From Gordius sp. MW1 (taxonomy: Eukaryota; Nematomorpha; Gordioida; Gordea; Gordiidae): 64,000 bases of DNA. Within the stretch, counting starts at the first letter, position 1. Each line of letters begins with the position of its first letter. The translations under genes were made by a program, and so were the position numbers. The stretch lies in assembly GCA_964036665.1 (NCBI GenBank), contig OZ038531.1:20252324-20316323 (forward strand). The letters run 5' to 3'. The notes beneath the pieces were generated by a model. It made no database searches and had not been told where the DNA came from. It worked only from the letters and a program-made list of their open reading frames with translations. Positions 49,801 through 62,724 of the stretch are shown piece after piece.

Positions 49801-52800
49801 TAAAAAAAACTTAATAGCTTTTCTAGGCTTAGCTAGGGAGGGGCATTAAAAAATTTCTTTCATTGCAAATATTTAATAGTAAAATTAAAAATTTGTCAAA
49901 CCTTAGCTATTTTATGAGAATGACTTTTAAGATTAACGTTAGAAAGAAAAGTTATCAAAAATTGCAGAGAAATTAGTTAGTAAACTTGGTGTAACTCTAC
50001 CTAATTCCGTCCTGGATATATTCATCCTACGTAATTCATCCCACACGTCAAATAAAAATTCGTATCTCCACAGCCCTGCATTAGTTGATCCGTCTGGAAA
50101 TTCTCCACCAGCCATGTAAAGGAATCGATCTTCTAAAGCACCAGTGAAATTTATCAAAAAAATAGACGTAAAATTTTACATTGGCAAAATTTAATACTAA
50201 ATTAATTAGGGGTTATGTCCAACCTGGGCTTCAATTGCTATATAATGGATATGATTCTATAAACATTTTTTAGTTGTTTCATCATAAAGCCTAGCTAATG
50301 ACCGCTCGTTGGCTTTATAATCTTTCTAAATCTGTATCTAATTTTATATTGCGACTATAGAATGATCTAAAATGCATAAAATTTGATTTAGAAATCTATT
50401 TTAAACTGTAGACTTTTTTAGCACTTGTAGCGGATTTTTTCCAAATATTTGAGAATAATACATGCTAAAATATATTCAATTAATGAGCAGCCATGGATTG
50501 AAATTGTGTTGGATTTTAACATTGTTTAATTTACCCCAAAATTACTAGGTAACCATGAATGTAACCTAGTAAACTAAATTCAGACCCCTAAATTATGTTA
50601 TGACACAGGCCGCCCAACTTTGAAATTAACAAAAAAATAATTAATTTGCCAAGTTTTATTGTGATTTTGCTAAGTTCCCATCCTCCGCCCCGAATTTTGT
50701 GTACAATTACCGTCTATAACTAGGCCGTGCTTGCTAATGGCGAAGGGGAGACAAGAAAATGTTCGCCATTCATTGACACTCGGATCGAAGCTTTCCATGC
50801 CTCTAAGCACAACTTCATCATCTTCTCCACCAGTTATAATTATTATGTCCAACAAATCTTCATGTAAAAAGGAGATATTATTGAGATAAATTTTTTTTAC
50901 ATAAAAATTGGGGGGGGGGGCGGTTGGTGTTAATTTATAGCAAAAATATTTGCATCATAGATATATTAAGATATATGAAGGCTAAATTAGAAAAAAAAAC
51001 ATTTTTAGAGATTCATTTTGATGCCAAATAATAAAAACCAACTTTTTAACAATTTATGACCATTTCAAGATGGCCGCCCAACTTTTTCTTTTATCTAATT
51101 TGATTAATAGATAGTATAAAACATTTGTCTCTAATTTAAACCGGTTTGAGAGGGTTGAACAGTAATTATGCTGCTTTAGCCATTATAAGATGACCAGGCA
51201 ATAAAAAAAATTTTCTATTGAGAAAGATCTTACCTAACAAGATTCTATGATTTGGGGACCAATAACTTATAAATTTTATTAATTATAGCGTCACAAACCG
51301 ATTTTTTAAAAGCCCAATTTTGACCTTTGAGCGCCCACAACTCGAAAAGAAGTGGCTCAAATCAGCTAAAATTTTCGGAAATTAATATTTTTACAGGTTT
51401 TAACATTTCCACCAAACTTTATAAAAATCTGAGGGGGTCGGCCAAAAACGTGGCGATTTGAAATCGAATGTCCCTATATTATTTACTATAAATCAGTGCA
51501 AATTAATTATTTTTTAAGCAATCCAAAAATTTTAAGAGTAAGCCATATGTTCTCCAAAATGATAGTCTTTTTTAATTTGCAATGGTCTCTTACCTAATAT
51601 TAAAGCAATATTAATAGATATATAAAAGATTTTCATAAAAAATAAAAATACTCAATTTTCAATAAAATTATTGTATTGTTCAAGGACCAAAACATCTAAT
51701 TATAAATTTAAAAACATTTTTAATATAAAATCCACAAAAACAAGTTAAAAAATTTTATACTATAATACCAAATGCTTTTCTAGGTTGGGTATTTAGCAGA
51801 GGAGAATATCTATCGCATTTGAATAAGTGATAAGTTATAGCTTGTTTGATTATTTGTTGACATCTAGGGTCATCCTGCACAGCTTTACAAGTCTCAATAT
51901 GATAGTAAATGAAATAGGGATCCATATAGACCAGCCTTAGCTAAGAAATTTTATATTAAAACTTTTTTTGTTTAATATGATAAAAAAGAAATATTTTGAA
52001 ATTAGATAATTTTTAAGATGAGAATAAAAAAAAATAAAACATTTTTACTTAAGCTTATATTAAACTGGTAGTTATGTAAAAAAACAGTTATCAGGAAGTT
52101 GCAATTAGAGCCTAAGTCTCTGTATTGCCCTAGCTAGTTATGTAAACACCAGTGATAAGGAAGATATGAGAATGTATTAGTGATATGTGCCCAACCTTAT
52201 AGTTTTATTTCTTAAAATCAATGTTTTCAAAGTGGTCAAAAATTAAAATTTAACCGAGCTTTGGGCTCGGGTAGGGCCGAATTGTATTGCAAAAAGAATC
52301 AATATTTTAAGGTAAGTAAATTTTTTATCAATTTTTATATTCAGGGTAAATATACGTGGTACAAGGTGCATAGCCAGGATTTTCTCGAAGGGGGGGGGGG
52401 GGGTGAAGTTGGCAAACAAAAGTATTTACATTTTATTTGTAATTAAAAATAAAAATTAAACCACCAAAAAGTTGGGCTCGCTACTGGGCCCACTCGGCTA
52501 AGGGGTTGAGCAGGTTAACATTCTAAATTGAGATTTTCAAATAGGCCTGGGTGGGCACCATAATGAGATCTTTTAAATAGTTTACTATTTTTTTTATCGC
52601 CTTTCTATTTATAAAAATTCTAGAATTAGATCAAAAATGTTTGAAAATAGGACAAAATTGAATCTTGAAATTTAAAATCATCATTTTGGGCCCGGCTGTT
52701 CGTCAGCATTAGTGATTTGGGCAATTAAAGAGTTTTGGATGGTCTTGGCAGGCAATTTAGTTATAAAACCGTGATGGGTTCTAGCAGAAAATTTTGGACA

Positions 52801-54570
52801 AATATGATTAATATTATGTAGAATGAGGAACATTATAAAAATTGCTTAGTTATCTACTTCCTGGGGCAGTCTGGGGTTTCCACAGGAAAAAATGTTTAAA
52901 CTAGTTTATTTATACCAATTTTCACAGTCATATTCGGAAATTTTACAATGCATTTTGTCAAAGATTAAATAAAAAAAATCAAATGTATATATTATATCTC
53001 TAGGTTTTTATAAGTATCTTAAAGTCTTTGATGTAACTAAACTATAATATTTTAACCCATTTAATTTAGTTATTAATCAAAAAACTTTTCAAATTTTTAC
53101 CGGGGGGGGGGGGGCCTCATTTATGCCTCTGCATGGTACACTAAATCCTTTTGTCTTAAAATTATCATTTCTATAGTATTTAATAAAATTAACATCTAAA
53201 TTTTGCTTTTGTTAAGATTAAAAAAAGTTTTACAAATATCATACACAATTATTTGGAAATAAACCTTTACTGTATAAAAAAATAAAGCAAAATGCGAAAA
53301 ATTGGAGTTATTAAAAATGTAATGTTTACAGGAATGGCTGATTTTTAGGGAGAGGGTTTATAAGTTTGGTTTATTAAAACATTAATTACAAATCCATTTG
53401 TTGAGAAGGATATTTAGAGGAGACAAAATATTTTTGTCATTAAATGAAAGGTGCGGGTGGGTATTCTAAATAATTTTTTTACAAATTTACATTTCAAAAA
53501 AGTTGGGCGGGGCTTGGGTTGGGCCTGAGTAAAATAAAATTTGGGATTGGGCTTGTGTAAAATAAAATAAAAAGTTTCATGTGCGGGCCGAAGAAATTTC
53601 ATTTTGTAGGGCTCTGGATGTGGGTGAGAAAGATGAAGATTAAATATGAGACAATAAAAAAATATTAATATGTGTAAATTTTTTATCTTTAATAAAAATC
53701 ATTTTTCATATAATTGTTAATAACTATGAATAAGTAATCAAGCTCAATTATTAATTGAAATTAATTCTTACTTGGGAGAACAAAATGAAAAAATCATTTT
53801 TTCTATTTACATAATCATGATTGAGCCACAATATTAAAGCTTCATATAAATCCTCTTCTTTGGGTATATATAAATCATCATCTGATATAAGTTCTAATAA
53901 TATTAAAATAAATAATTAAACTTAATAATACCTAATAATTTTCTTGCTTCCAAAGTTAAAAATTCTTCATATTTAACAACTTTTAGAAAATTGGATAAAA
54001 TTTCTCTTTTAGAAATATTTTGCAAATCCTGACAATTGTGGGCCTCAGCTAAACAATGTATACCAATGCAATTTGAATCATCAATACGTTGATGCAAAAA
54101 ATTGCAACAAGCATCCCTTATTGATATGAATTGTAACAAATTAGCTGCAGATAAAAGATTTTGTACATTCGATTTGTTTATTGTAACCTTTTAAATATTA
54201 TTGTGTAATTAATAAGAAATCAACTACTTCTGATGTGTAAGCATAATCAAGCAGTAGATTAAACATGTTTAAATCAATTCCATAAATTTGAATTCTATTT
54301 TTTGAGCTTTCAGAAAGATTGCATGTGAACACAGTTTGAAAGTAGGAACTAGCTGCAGCCAATATTATTTTATGACAAAAAAATTCTTTTTCTCCAACAA
54401 CTAATGTCACATCACAAAATTCTTTTGATATTCGTAATTGATTTATATGATTCAAAAGCTAATAATTAAAAACAAGACCTTTTAAACTGTACTTGTTTAG
54501 AATATCCTTTGTATTTAAAAGTAAACTCTTCTTTTACAATTAAAAATCTGTTATGTTTTAGCTTATACAT
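46846..54570 (-). CDS. BTB-BACK-Kelch (KLHL-like) protein, intact copy B
   Basis: Eleven exons join in phase without a stop: 54493-54570, 54228-54458, 53932-54187, 53772-53893, 51769-51940, 50711-50857, 50001-50129, 49379-49561, 48681-48830, 48082-48268, 46846-46963; about 590 residues, normal for KLHL proteins. The start is ATG 54570. BTB: EFCDVTLVVGEKEFFCHK to LLDYAYTSE; then LLSAANLLQFISIRDACC. BACK: LISDDDLYIPKEEDLYEALI. Six Kelch blades follow, several with the GG pair and spaced Tyr/Trp (FLYMAGGEFPDG, GFIYAVGGW, DKIYVIGGI, KIYVFGG). The first three introns are only 34, 40 and 38 bp; later ones are 0.4-1.8 kb. Exon 7 could start three bases earlier (50132). KLHL proteins usually recruit substrates to CUL3 ubiquitin ligase; which member this is I cannot say. 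Confidence 0.88.
47073..47598 (+). mobile_element. 5'-truncated retroelement insert in an intron of Kelch copy B
   Basis: Copy A runs uninterrupted at this site (AACCAAGCTATACATTTTTT at 6423-6442, then TTAAGCG). In copy B about 525 bp is inserted after CTATA (47068-47072), and CTATA recurs at 47594-47598. The insert carries only the C-terminal end of an ORF and an A/T-rich tail, as expected of a 5'-truncated non-LTR insertion. Confidence 0.6.
47075..47491 (+). pseudogene. C-terminal fragment of a retroelement-associated protein
   Basis: About 138 open codons end at a TAA at 47489-47491. The motif MRPDGSSHVPWENG followed by LKWDFTCIDLFAPSNL, and later ALFKEIGRR and LKQSIAILIAKFN, resembles a C-terminal domain (RPDG, PW, WD.T) that I associate with reverse-transcriptase proteins in animal genomes. 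The N-terminal part is absent, so it has no function here. It runs opposite to the Kelch gene inside its last intron. The family link is from memory of motif shape. Confidence 0.5.
50985..51476. repeat. Second copy of the intron repeat at 5690-6362
   Basis: It shares with 5690-6362 the blocks AAGATGGCCGCCCAACTTT, ATTTGATTAATAG, TTCTATGATTTGGGG and GAATGTCCCTATA. It lies in a different intron of the Kelch gene (between exons 5 and 6), absent at the matching place in copy A, so it is an independent insertion. Confidence 0.6.
52255..52560. repeat. G+C-rich dispersed repeat in a Kelch intron
   Basis: Contains GGGCTCGGGTAGGGCC, a long G run (52390-52402) and GGGCCCACTCGGCTAAGGGG. A related sequence in the opposite orientation lies near 57405-57540. 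Confidence 0.55.
53405..53617. mobile_element. GGCCCG element, second copy (reverse)
   Basis: In reverse it starts CAGAGCCCTACAAAATGAAA and continues TTTCTTCGGCCCGCAC, following the element at 3541-3880. It lies in the long intron of Kelch copy B, which copy A lacks at this place. Confidence 0.6.
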
Positions 54571-57500
54571 ACGAGGTTAAATTATAAAATCAGAGAAAAA
54601 TTTAAAATTGGCGTTAAAACTAGAGTGACTTTTAATTGGGTACATCATGCCAACTGTTTTCCGGGAAAAGTCGATTTATATTTATCTATTTCTCAAGATT
54701 GAAATTATATCTGCATAAAACCTCAGACTCCATTTTTATAAAAATGTACTTCGTATCAGTATATTTTTATATTATCAAATACTTTAGTCAATCAGTTATA
54801 TACAGTATGTTTAGCGTTATTCTATAGAAGAATATATGGATATCCTTTTTAGAAATGAATTATCTAAAGTTACTTGTTTACTACTGTTAATGCTTGAACA
54901 CATGCCTTTCGCAAAGCCTAAGTCCAAACATAATAAACAAACTTAAGCAAAGTAGTCTTATTAGCAGTTTAAGTTAGTTAGCAACTTTATAGGACACATA
55001 ATTTAATTAAAATTACTGCTGTGAAAATGTGTTATTTTTTATTTTGCATCTTACCTCCATTTCATGCACATCTATTTGTTATAGGAAAGCACACTCATAT
55101 GTGGTAATAAATAATTTTAATATAACTATAGATGAAATTTAGTATTTGCAGATTATAAAAACGTTTAAACTAAAAAATAAGTTGGAATTAATGAATAGAC
55201 ATTTGTTAGATATTGTCTTAATTAAATCACTATTATTGATAAGTGGTATCTTAGCATGTAAATGTGGATAGTTAAAAATTTCAAAATAAAAAATACTTTC
55301 TCTGACACATAATTCCATGATTAATTTTTGTCCAAAAATGTCTCCATTATATAATAAGTGCCAATTACATCCAAATTAAATGTCTCCCCCCACCTACATT
55401 ATTGATAGAATATATTTGCCCTAAAAATGGTTTGGTTAAAACAAAGTCTCAATTGTCATTATTTTGTCTTTAGTATTTATTGTCAAAAATTTGATTGATT
55501 GACATTTCCTGATATTTCTCTTTGCCAGTTTTTAATAATTTTTGGTTGTTTCTTAACTAAGCTTATCCCTTGATAATTCTTGAATGTTGAATACATTATT
55601 TTTAGAAACAAAAATCATTGGTAAATTTTTTTACAAGGACCCTACAAGTCAACAATTTGCCCAAAGAGAAAGGCATAAATATTTATTTAAATTTTCTCCT
55701 TACAAACATTTACATTCACACTAATTTTAGCTTAAACATATAATGGAATAAAAGTTGCCATAAAATTTGCAAAATTAACTGATCAAGAAGTTGTTATAGC
55801 ACTCTGAAAGTGAACAAAATTTAACAGCAATGATGTTTGAGAATACACAATAAAATGATATTTAACCATTAAATTTTGGTTTCAAATGAAAAGTATAAAG
55901 TCTCAATTTGCAATTTTTGATTAAAATTAATTAAATATATTTTCTAATGAAAATTATTAAATAAATAAATCATATATGATTTCCAGAGATCTTACATAAT
56001 ATGTTTGGTTTCATATCAAAAAATAATTTTTACAATGATGCTCAAGGGATATACAAAAATTGCATATGCAAAGATCTTACAATTAAAAAATTGCAATATT
56101 ATGGCACTCATGCTATAATCAAAATTGATAGATTGGTATTAATGTTCTTTTTAAAATTAAACATGTTAGGATTCTATTAATCAAAAAAATGATATTTAAC
56201 AAAGATATTAAATTAAATAAGTAAAGGCACATTCAGAAATGACATGTATACAACAAATTAATAAATAGATAGGAGCATATAAATGAGATGTTAAAAATAG
56301 CTGCTATATATGTAAAAGATAAGGTTGACCTTAATAATAACTTTCAATCATCATGTATAAGTTGATAATAGTGTTTAAATTTGCTGTAAAAATTACTGAT
56401 AAATGATGATGTACCAACAAAAAGTTTTCAAACAATTATTTTATGCAGATAAACTATGACAACATGCATAACACAAAAAACTTGTAAATTTTACGAAACA
56501 TTAAAAATTTAATAACAGCATAGTACTGGGTGGGTTAACATTAGTGGCCAAAGCATATTGCAATGTGAAATCTGATTAGAGATCCCAAACAAACTCCCAT
56601 TATCTAAAGATAAAATACATAAAAATTATAAAATTTTACTGGATGGGTTAGCATTAGTGGTTTGTGGAATAATAAATATGTTATTTCCATCAAAAAATAA
56701 TTTATTTTGCATAGCAATAAAAATTTCAAGAGGAAATATGTTTGTTGGTATTAAATGTGCAACTATATTAAAAATTAAAATTCGTGCAATAATATGATTG
56801 ACATTTGAGATTTAGATGTCAAGACGCATATTTACAACTGATCTATTCGATTTTCCGCGATAAATCGATTTATATTTATCTATTCCTCAAGATACAAATT
56901 ATATTTGCATAAAACCTCAGAATCCACGTGTTGTTATGCGGCGCGCCATTTGACCCCATACCTTAATGGGGAGAAAGAGACTAAGAAGCCACACCCTTAT
57001 AAAGGTCCATTGTAAGACGCGCTTGTGTAGTGTAAGGTCCTTTTTTTTACTAATTCCCTCCCCCATGGTCCTAAATTGTGGAAAATAGAACCGCCATATG
57101 TGCCATTATTGATGAAACAAAAAAGGCATGAGGGTGTAAATAGTACAAAGTACTGTTTACTTTTTTTTAACATAAAATAGCAGCACTGTGGAAAAATTAG
57201 TGGCGTAAATGGAGGGGGGGATGGGAAATTCATGAAAAGTTTTCTGATTAATAACTTAATTAAATGGGTTAAAATATTATAGTTTAGTTAGATCAAAGAC
57301 TCTAAGACACTTATAAAAACCTAGTAACATAAGAGGGATTTTTTGAAGGAGGGGGTTATAAAAATTTTTTTGAACTATTATTTAAAAATGATTTATGGAC
57401 TGTATTCAGCCCTACCCCTTAGCCAAGTGGGCCCTGCAGCGAGCCCGTCTTGTTGGTTGTTTAATTTTTATTTTTAATTACAAATAGAATGAAAAAAAAA

Positions 57501-57779
57501 TTTGTGCCAGCTTTCCTCCGCCCCCCCCCCTTGAGAAATGTTTAATTGATTCTATATTTAAAAATAAGTCGAAAGATAAAAATAATTTATAATTTGTGTA
57601 AAATTACAAAGGATTAAGAACTTTATATTTTTGGAGGGGCATTACAAAAACACCAAGCTTAGATAAAATGTATTTGATATTATAACCCTCCCTTCCCCTT
57701 ACACCCCCCGCCCCCAAAAAAAAATATATAATCCTGCGTACAATTGTTATAATAAATTAAAAATTGAATGTCCTGTGCG
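54571..57779. other. AT-rich stretch, no gene seen
   Basis: The 3.2 kb upstream of Kelch copy B, where its promoter should lie. I see no ORF with a family resemblance and no clear core promoter motif I would defend. A dispersed G+C-rich repeat lies near 57405-57540. G or C runs occur at 57213-57220 and 57521-57530. Confidence 0.45.
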
Positions 57780-58014
57780 GTACTTCTTATATGTTACTAA
57801 TAAATATGTTTAAATATCATATATTGATCATATAATAAAATTCTAAGTCCATCAATAACTTAAGTGTAACAATAATATGTTACTAATAAATATGTTTAAA
57901 TATCATATATTCATATAATAAATCTCTTAGTCCATCAATAACTTAAATGTAACATTTAATATGTTACTAATAAATATGTTTAAATATCATATATAATATA
58001 TGATACATTGATCA
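57780..58014 (+). repeat. Tandem repeat of about 83 bp, interrupted
   Basis: Three copies carry ATGTTACTAATAAATATGTT and CATATATTGATCATATAATA, then TCTAAGTCCATCAATAACTT. The last copy is broken by the nested elements at 58015-61507 and resumes at 61508 (ATTGATCATATAACAAAATT). Confidence 0.85.
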
Positions 58015-58273
58015 CAGTGGCGTACGCAAGGGGTGGGTTTTAGGGTTCAAACCCCCCCCCCCGTGGATTTCGAAAAAATATTTTTTATTTTCTAATATAG
58101 CATTATAAAGTAAATATTATGTGGAAAAAGGATCTGCTCTGCAAGTGGTAAGATTTTTAACTGATCATAGTTAGATGTTAATTTTAGATTTAGTTCATGT
58201 GGAAAAAGGATGTACTAGAAAATTAATAGATTTTGATTTAAAACCACCCCCCCCCGCAGAAAAATCCTGCGTA

Positions 58274-61200
58274 GGGGAGACCGGTGTCAGGTTATCATAT
58301 TCACGTATTGTCAGATTCAATTGTCAATCTGACTTTGATTGACATATGTCATGATTGACAGCCATTTTTGATTTTGTAAACAAATTCAAAATTGAATTAA
58401 ATGAAATATATCAATTAAACTTAAACATATGAAGCTACTTTTTAGTGAATCCTTTTTTATGGTTTAGAAAAAATTAACAAATTTTAACCCCTATTTCTTA
58501 AAATGTGTATTTTATAATTAAATTGCTCAACCAATTTATTTTTATATGATCATTCTTTAGGTTTAATTATTTATGTTTTATTATATTAAAGGGTACTAAG
58601 GCAATAGTTTAAATTGCATAATTATAATGAATCTTAATTTTTATTAATTTGTTTAAAAATTTATTTTTTGACCCTATTTTTTATGTTATACAGCCATTTT
58701 TAATTTTTTAAACAAATCAAAATTGAATTAAATTAAATATATCAATTTAATTTAATATATATAGCTACTTATTTATGATGAATCCTTTTTTATGGATTAG
58801 AAAAAATTAACAAATCTTGACCCCTATTTCTTAAAATGTGTATTTTATAATTAAATTGCTCAACCAATTTATTTTTATGATATGATCATTTTTTAGGTTA
58901 GGAATTATGTTTTATTATATTAAAGGGTATTGTTGCTTTATTTTTTATATGTTATATTATTACAAAGAGTTTATACAATTCAAACAAATGTTTATGAATT
59001 GCAAAGTAGCTTTATTAACAATCTGGAACAAAGAAAACAATACAATATTTAAAAACAATTGTTTATAAAATAATGCTAAAACATATATCTCAAATAATGA
59101 TAATTTTGGATAAGAGGGTGAATTGACAGCCCAGGTATGATTGATATTGGTTGCTTGACTAAACCATTAGATTGAAAGTGATAGGCAGAGGTGAAGCAAT
59201 GCTTTGTACCAGTTCACCTTAATTAGTCCCTATAAAAACAATTAACTTATAATTAATCTTTTACTTTTGGGAAGCCAAATAAACAGCAGGTCATATTAAG
59301 TTTGGGAGTCATATACAGCAATATGTGACCACATTGGAACAGCATGAACTAATTTAAAAAAATAGTTTATCATGACTAATTTACAACAATGCCCATTTTT
59401 TGTTTGGCCTTTCTTTTTAAATAACATTTTTGCTGGATATCAAATTTATCAGATATGATATTAGGTGCAGGGTATTGATAAATGTCATCTGCAAAAAGAC
59501 TAGGCATAACTGAATAAGAATATTATAAAAGAAATTGTAATTAACAATAACTTTTTATTACTTTCTTAAGTGATGTTATTTTATTTGTAAAAAGTAATAA
59601 ATTCTGTATGTTCCAAAATCAAATATAATAATCTGAATTTCTGAATCTTTTATAGAAGAAATTGTAACTAACAATAAATTATATTGCATGTATCAATAAA
59701 TTTCTTACTTAAATCTGAATCTGGCAACACTTGTTTATTATTCTCCTAACGAGTGTTTTTTACGCGTTCAATTGTTCTGTATAAAGTTCATAACCAATGG
59801 CGATGTGGCGAAAATCCCGTGATCTTGTTTACTTTTACGCTTGTAGCCAATTAGTGCGTTCTATTACGCACTTGAATCTGACAATACTTGAATCTGACAG
59901 CCCTACACCGGGGCTATCTCGACCATAAAATTTCAAAGAGGCCTGGACAAAAATTGTCAACCGATTTTCATAAACTTTTTTAGAAAAATGTTCTTGTCCA
60001 CAGTGTTTATCAAAGGGGAAAAAATTATAGCAACACAGTTGATAGATTTTTCGTAATAAGGGTTCAAAAAAAAGACAACTCGTATAAATTCTAAAAATGA
60101 CCGGGGTTAAGGCGTCCTTCAAAAGGGGCTATCGCGTCCTCTCTTATATTAAGTCCTAAAACTATAAGATATTTATTTGCATGTGCTTAAATTGCCAAAA
60201 TATTAAATGTATATACTCTTTTGCAACTTATAAAATTTAATATTATTATCTAAATGTGTTTTATCTATGATTTATATGTTTAAATTATGATATAGACTAA
60301 GTGCATGGCATAAATTGCATAAACATAAGTTTATACAGGCTTTATAAAGTTTCAAATGATAATTTTATTATTGGATATTTGTGTTTTTGATGTTAAAATT
60401 GATGACTTAAATGAATTTTCTTAAATTGTAAAAATACTAAAAAATTTATAACCTATTAATATAAAGCTTTATAAAATGATTTAAGAAAAGTGCCTTTCCT
60501 AAGATTTTTGTTTTAGAATCAATGATTTAAATGCTTTATTGATACCAAAATGTCATATAAAGTTGATAAATTATCAAAAATGGAATTATTAAGATGTACA
60601 ATTATTGCATACAAAGAAATTATCATGATTGCAACATGAGTCATAAATTTTCTAGTAATCTTTTCTTGGCATTTGGCCACCTTTTCTTTGCCATTTTTTA
60701 TTTGGTTATTATGTGAGTATTGATATTTGCTGTCTAATGTAAGTCTTTCTAGCCAAAATAGGATGGGATAAAGTAATTCTCTTGATTATTGAAAGTTTGA
60801 TATACATTGAGATTAAATGATTCACTTGCATTGGTGGAATATAGGGTTTACACTTTCTTCATTATAAATTTGTAGGTTAAATAGCCAAATACCACATAAT
60901 GTTAATCTTTTAAAGATATACATATTAACTAGTGGTAAAATTACCTGTTTCATCCATGTTATATATATCACAGGGTAAGTATTTATTGGTGGTTAATAGA
61001 GCTGAATAATTCTTAAAAAAGCATCAACACTTAGCATATTGAAGCTAGGTTTGTTTTTCGGTGGTAATTACGCACCATAATCAATAATGAATGAGTGAAA
61101 GGGAAACGATATCTCCGGCCGCGATAGCCCCACATGATCATTGCACTTTAAGTTGTTTTTATAGATGATTAAACTCGTCAAATTTATAAATTTACACATA

Positions 61201-61497
61201 TATATAGTAAAAGAGTCAATACTTATTACTTTAGTATATGTTTAAAGTTGGCGGAACAATTAATTTTTGAATAATTGACAAAATTCGGCAATTTAAAAAA
61301 GGACGTTTTAGCCCCGAAAAATCTTATTTTCTGCATAATTTTTTTGTAACAAAAGTTAACCCAAATATTTTTGTGCCCAATATGTGCCCTAATAGAGTAC
61401 ATTTAAGATTAAAATTTGAGGTCAAAATAAGTATAAATGACAAAATTAATTGAGAGGACGTGTATAGCCCCGGTAAAGGAATAGCCCCGGTCTCCCC
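58274..61497 (-). mobile_element. Pogo-like (Tc1/mariner superfamily) element
   Basis: Termini GGGGAGACCGG and CCGGTCTCCCC are perfect inverted repeats flanked by TA (58272-58273 and 61498-61499). Removing the element restores GCGTACGC, the inner part of the host MITE terminus. A transposase trace on the minus strand near 60946-61060 supports the pogo group. The interior is decayed and includes a repeated block (58440-58590 and 58780-58930). Several ACCGGGGCTAT-like motifs occur inside (59903, 61463, 61481). Confidence 0.65.
60946..61060 (-). pseudogene. Pogo-type DDE transposase fragment
   Basis: The minus strand reads LSVDAFLRIIQLY, a stop, then CDIYNMDETG, followed by a possible GTAATT donor. 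IYNMDETG is the conserved block carrying the first catalytic Asp of pogo/Tigger transposases, and the preceding FL..I stretch matches its usual run-up. The rest of the DDE domain is not readable, so the gene is dead. Confidence 0.5.
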
Positions 61498-61507
61498 TAC
61501 GCCCCTG

Positions 61508-62285
61508 ATTGATCATATAACAAAATTCTAAGTCCATGAATAACTAAAGTGTTAAATTAAGCTGGATACAATTATGATGATACAAAAATAACGTTGATTT
61601 TAACAAATTTTCGTTCAATCACGTTATTATAAAAAACACGTGACATGTCAAAAAAACATATCATTTCGTGGTTTCAACCAATGAGAATGTGTAATTGACG
61701 TGGAGACGATTTTAACGGGAGACAAAAACTCACGTTACACCGGCTATGAGTTGGTTGAGATGTTTAGAGAATTAGAAAATTAACGAATAAATTAAAAATA
61801 TTTCTAGATGGCGGTATAATCAAATATTAAGGAATATAAATTTTAACCATATATTATTACTAAAGGGCGATATAAAGAAATGTTTGATAAATAAAATAAA
61901 TAATTTTGGGGTGTAATTAAAGGAAAATTTTTAAAATACATACTTAGCACAAAGCCATTTATCGGATTGTAATTTATACCTAAATAATAAAGGTTCAAGG
62001 TATCTCTTTCTTCAGATATTGTTTAAAGTTGAGAGGTATGAAAAAGGGTCTTTTATTATATAGATTTTCTTTAAATAACGATAATGCGCAATAATTAAAT
62101 TAATATCGGTTTTCACTAAATTATTTTGAGTTGTGTTGTAACTAAATTCATTTCTTCCGTGTTAAGCGTATAACTGCAACAATTCGAGAGGCTGTGTTAT
62201 TTGATTTTCGAATAGACTTTGCAAACTAGCCTTATAAGCCCAAAAAATAGTTTTGCTAATATAAGTTCTGGTTATACATACATAT
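61508..62285. other. End of tandem repeat, then AT-rich DNA
   Basis: 61508-61555 completes the repeat unit broken at 58014. The remainder shows no gene. Confidence 0.5.
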
Positions 62286-62510
62286 GTCAAATGACGAGTT
62301 CAAACGAGAGGAATTGAAACTTACGGCTCTAGGTTCAATCGAGCAAAACCTATTTCTGGAATGCAAAAGCTACATGCTTTAATACCGATTGACAGAAAGG
62401 TTAAAACAAAGACGTATTCTAACACAAGTGAATATTTTGAGGAAGAAATTCAAATAGCGAATGAAGTTGATTTCAAATTTCGACCAAGCCTAGAGACTTA
62501 CTAAGAAAAA
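62286..62510 (+). other. Coding-like segment of unknown family
   Basis: From an ATG at 62286, 32 codons read MSNDEFKREELKLTALGSIE and end at a TAA. An overlapping frame is open for the following 50 or so codons (MQKLHALIPIDRKVKTKTYS). Residue use looks coding in both, but I recognise neither. A MITE fragment follows. It may be a frameshifted relic. Confidence 0.25.
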
Positions 62511-62560
62511 CGGAGACCAAAAAATCCTTGGTCTGTTCCCAGCCGTTCCTACAACACTAC
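62482..62560. mobile_element. hAT-like MITE family 1, right-end fragment
   Basis: The right end in reverse reads TAGTGTTGTAGGAACGGCTG, matching the terminal repeat at 44011-44215. Inner GACCAAAAAATCCTTGGTC also fits the family. The left end is missing. Confidence 0.5.
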
Positions 62561-62724
62561 TCTAAATATCTGATGGGTGGGAAGCTATTCAAAAGAAATT
62601 AGAATTATAGAGTAGCTCAAAGCTTATCTTACATAAATTGCAAATTTAATTTATTTAAGCTAGAATCGGATATAATTTACCAAATTTGAAAACTATTAAT
62701 TACCAGTATATCGACCCCCTTAAC

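Larger units (their letters stand above)
58015..61507. mobile_element. hAT-like MITE, family 2, split by a pogo-like element
   Basis: An exact 8-bp duplication ATTGATCA flanks it (58007-58014 and 61508-61515). The left end is CAGTGGCGTACGCAAGGGG. The right end, read in reverse and skipping the inner element, is CAGGGGCGTACGCAGG. Its own length is about 267 bp; the rest is the insertion at 58274-61497. The interior has C runs and no coding content. Confidence 0.8.

Noticed and set aside
59835..60122. 95-codon minus-strand ORF within the pogo-like element
   Set aside because: No transposase motif in this frame; the real transposase trace lies near 60946-61060.
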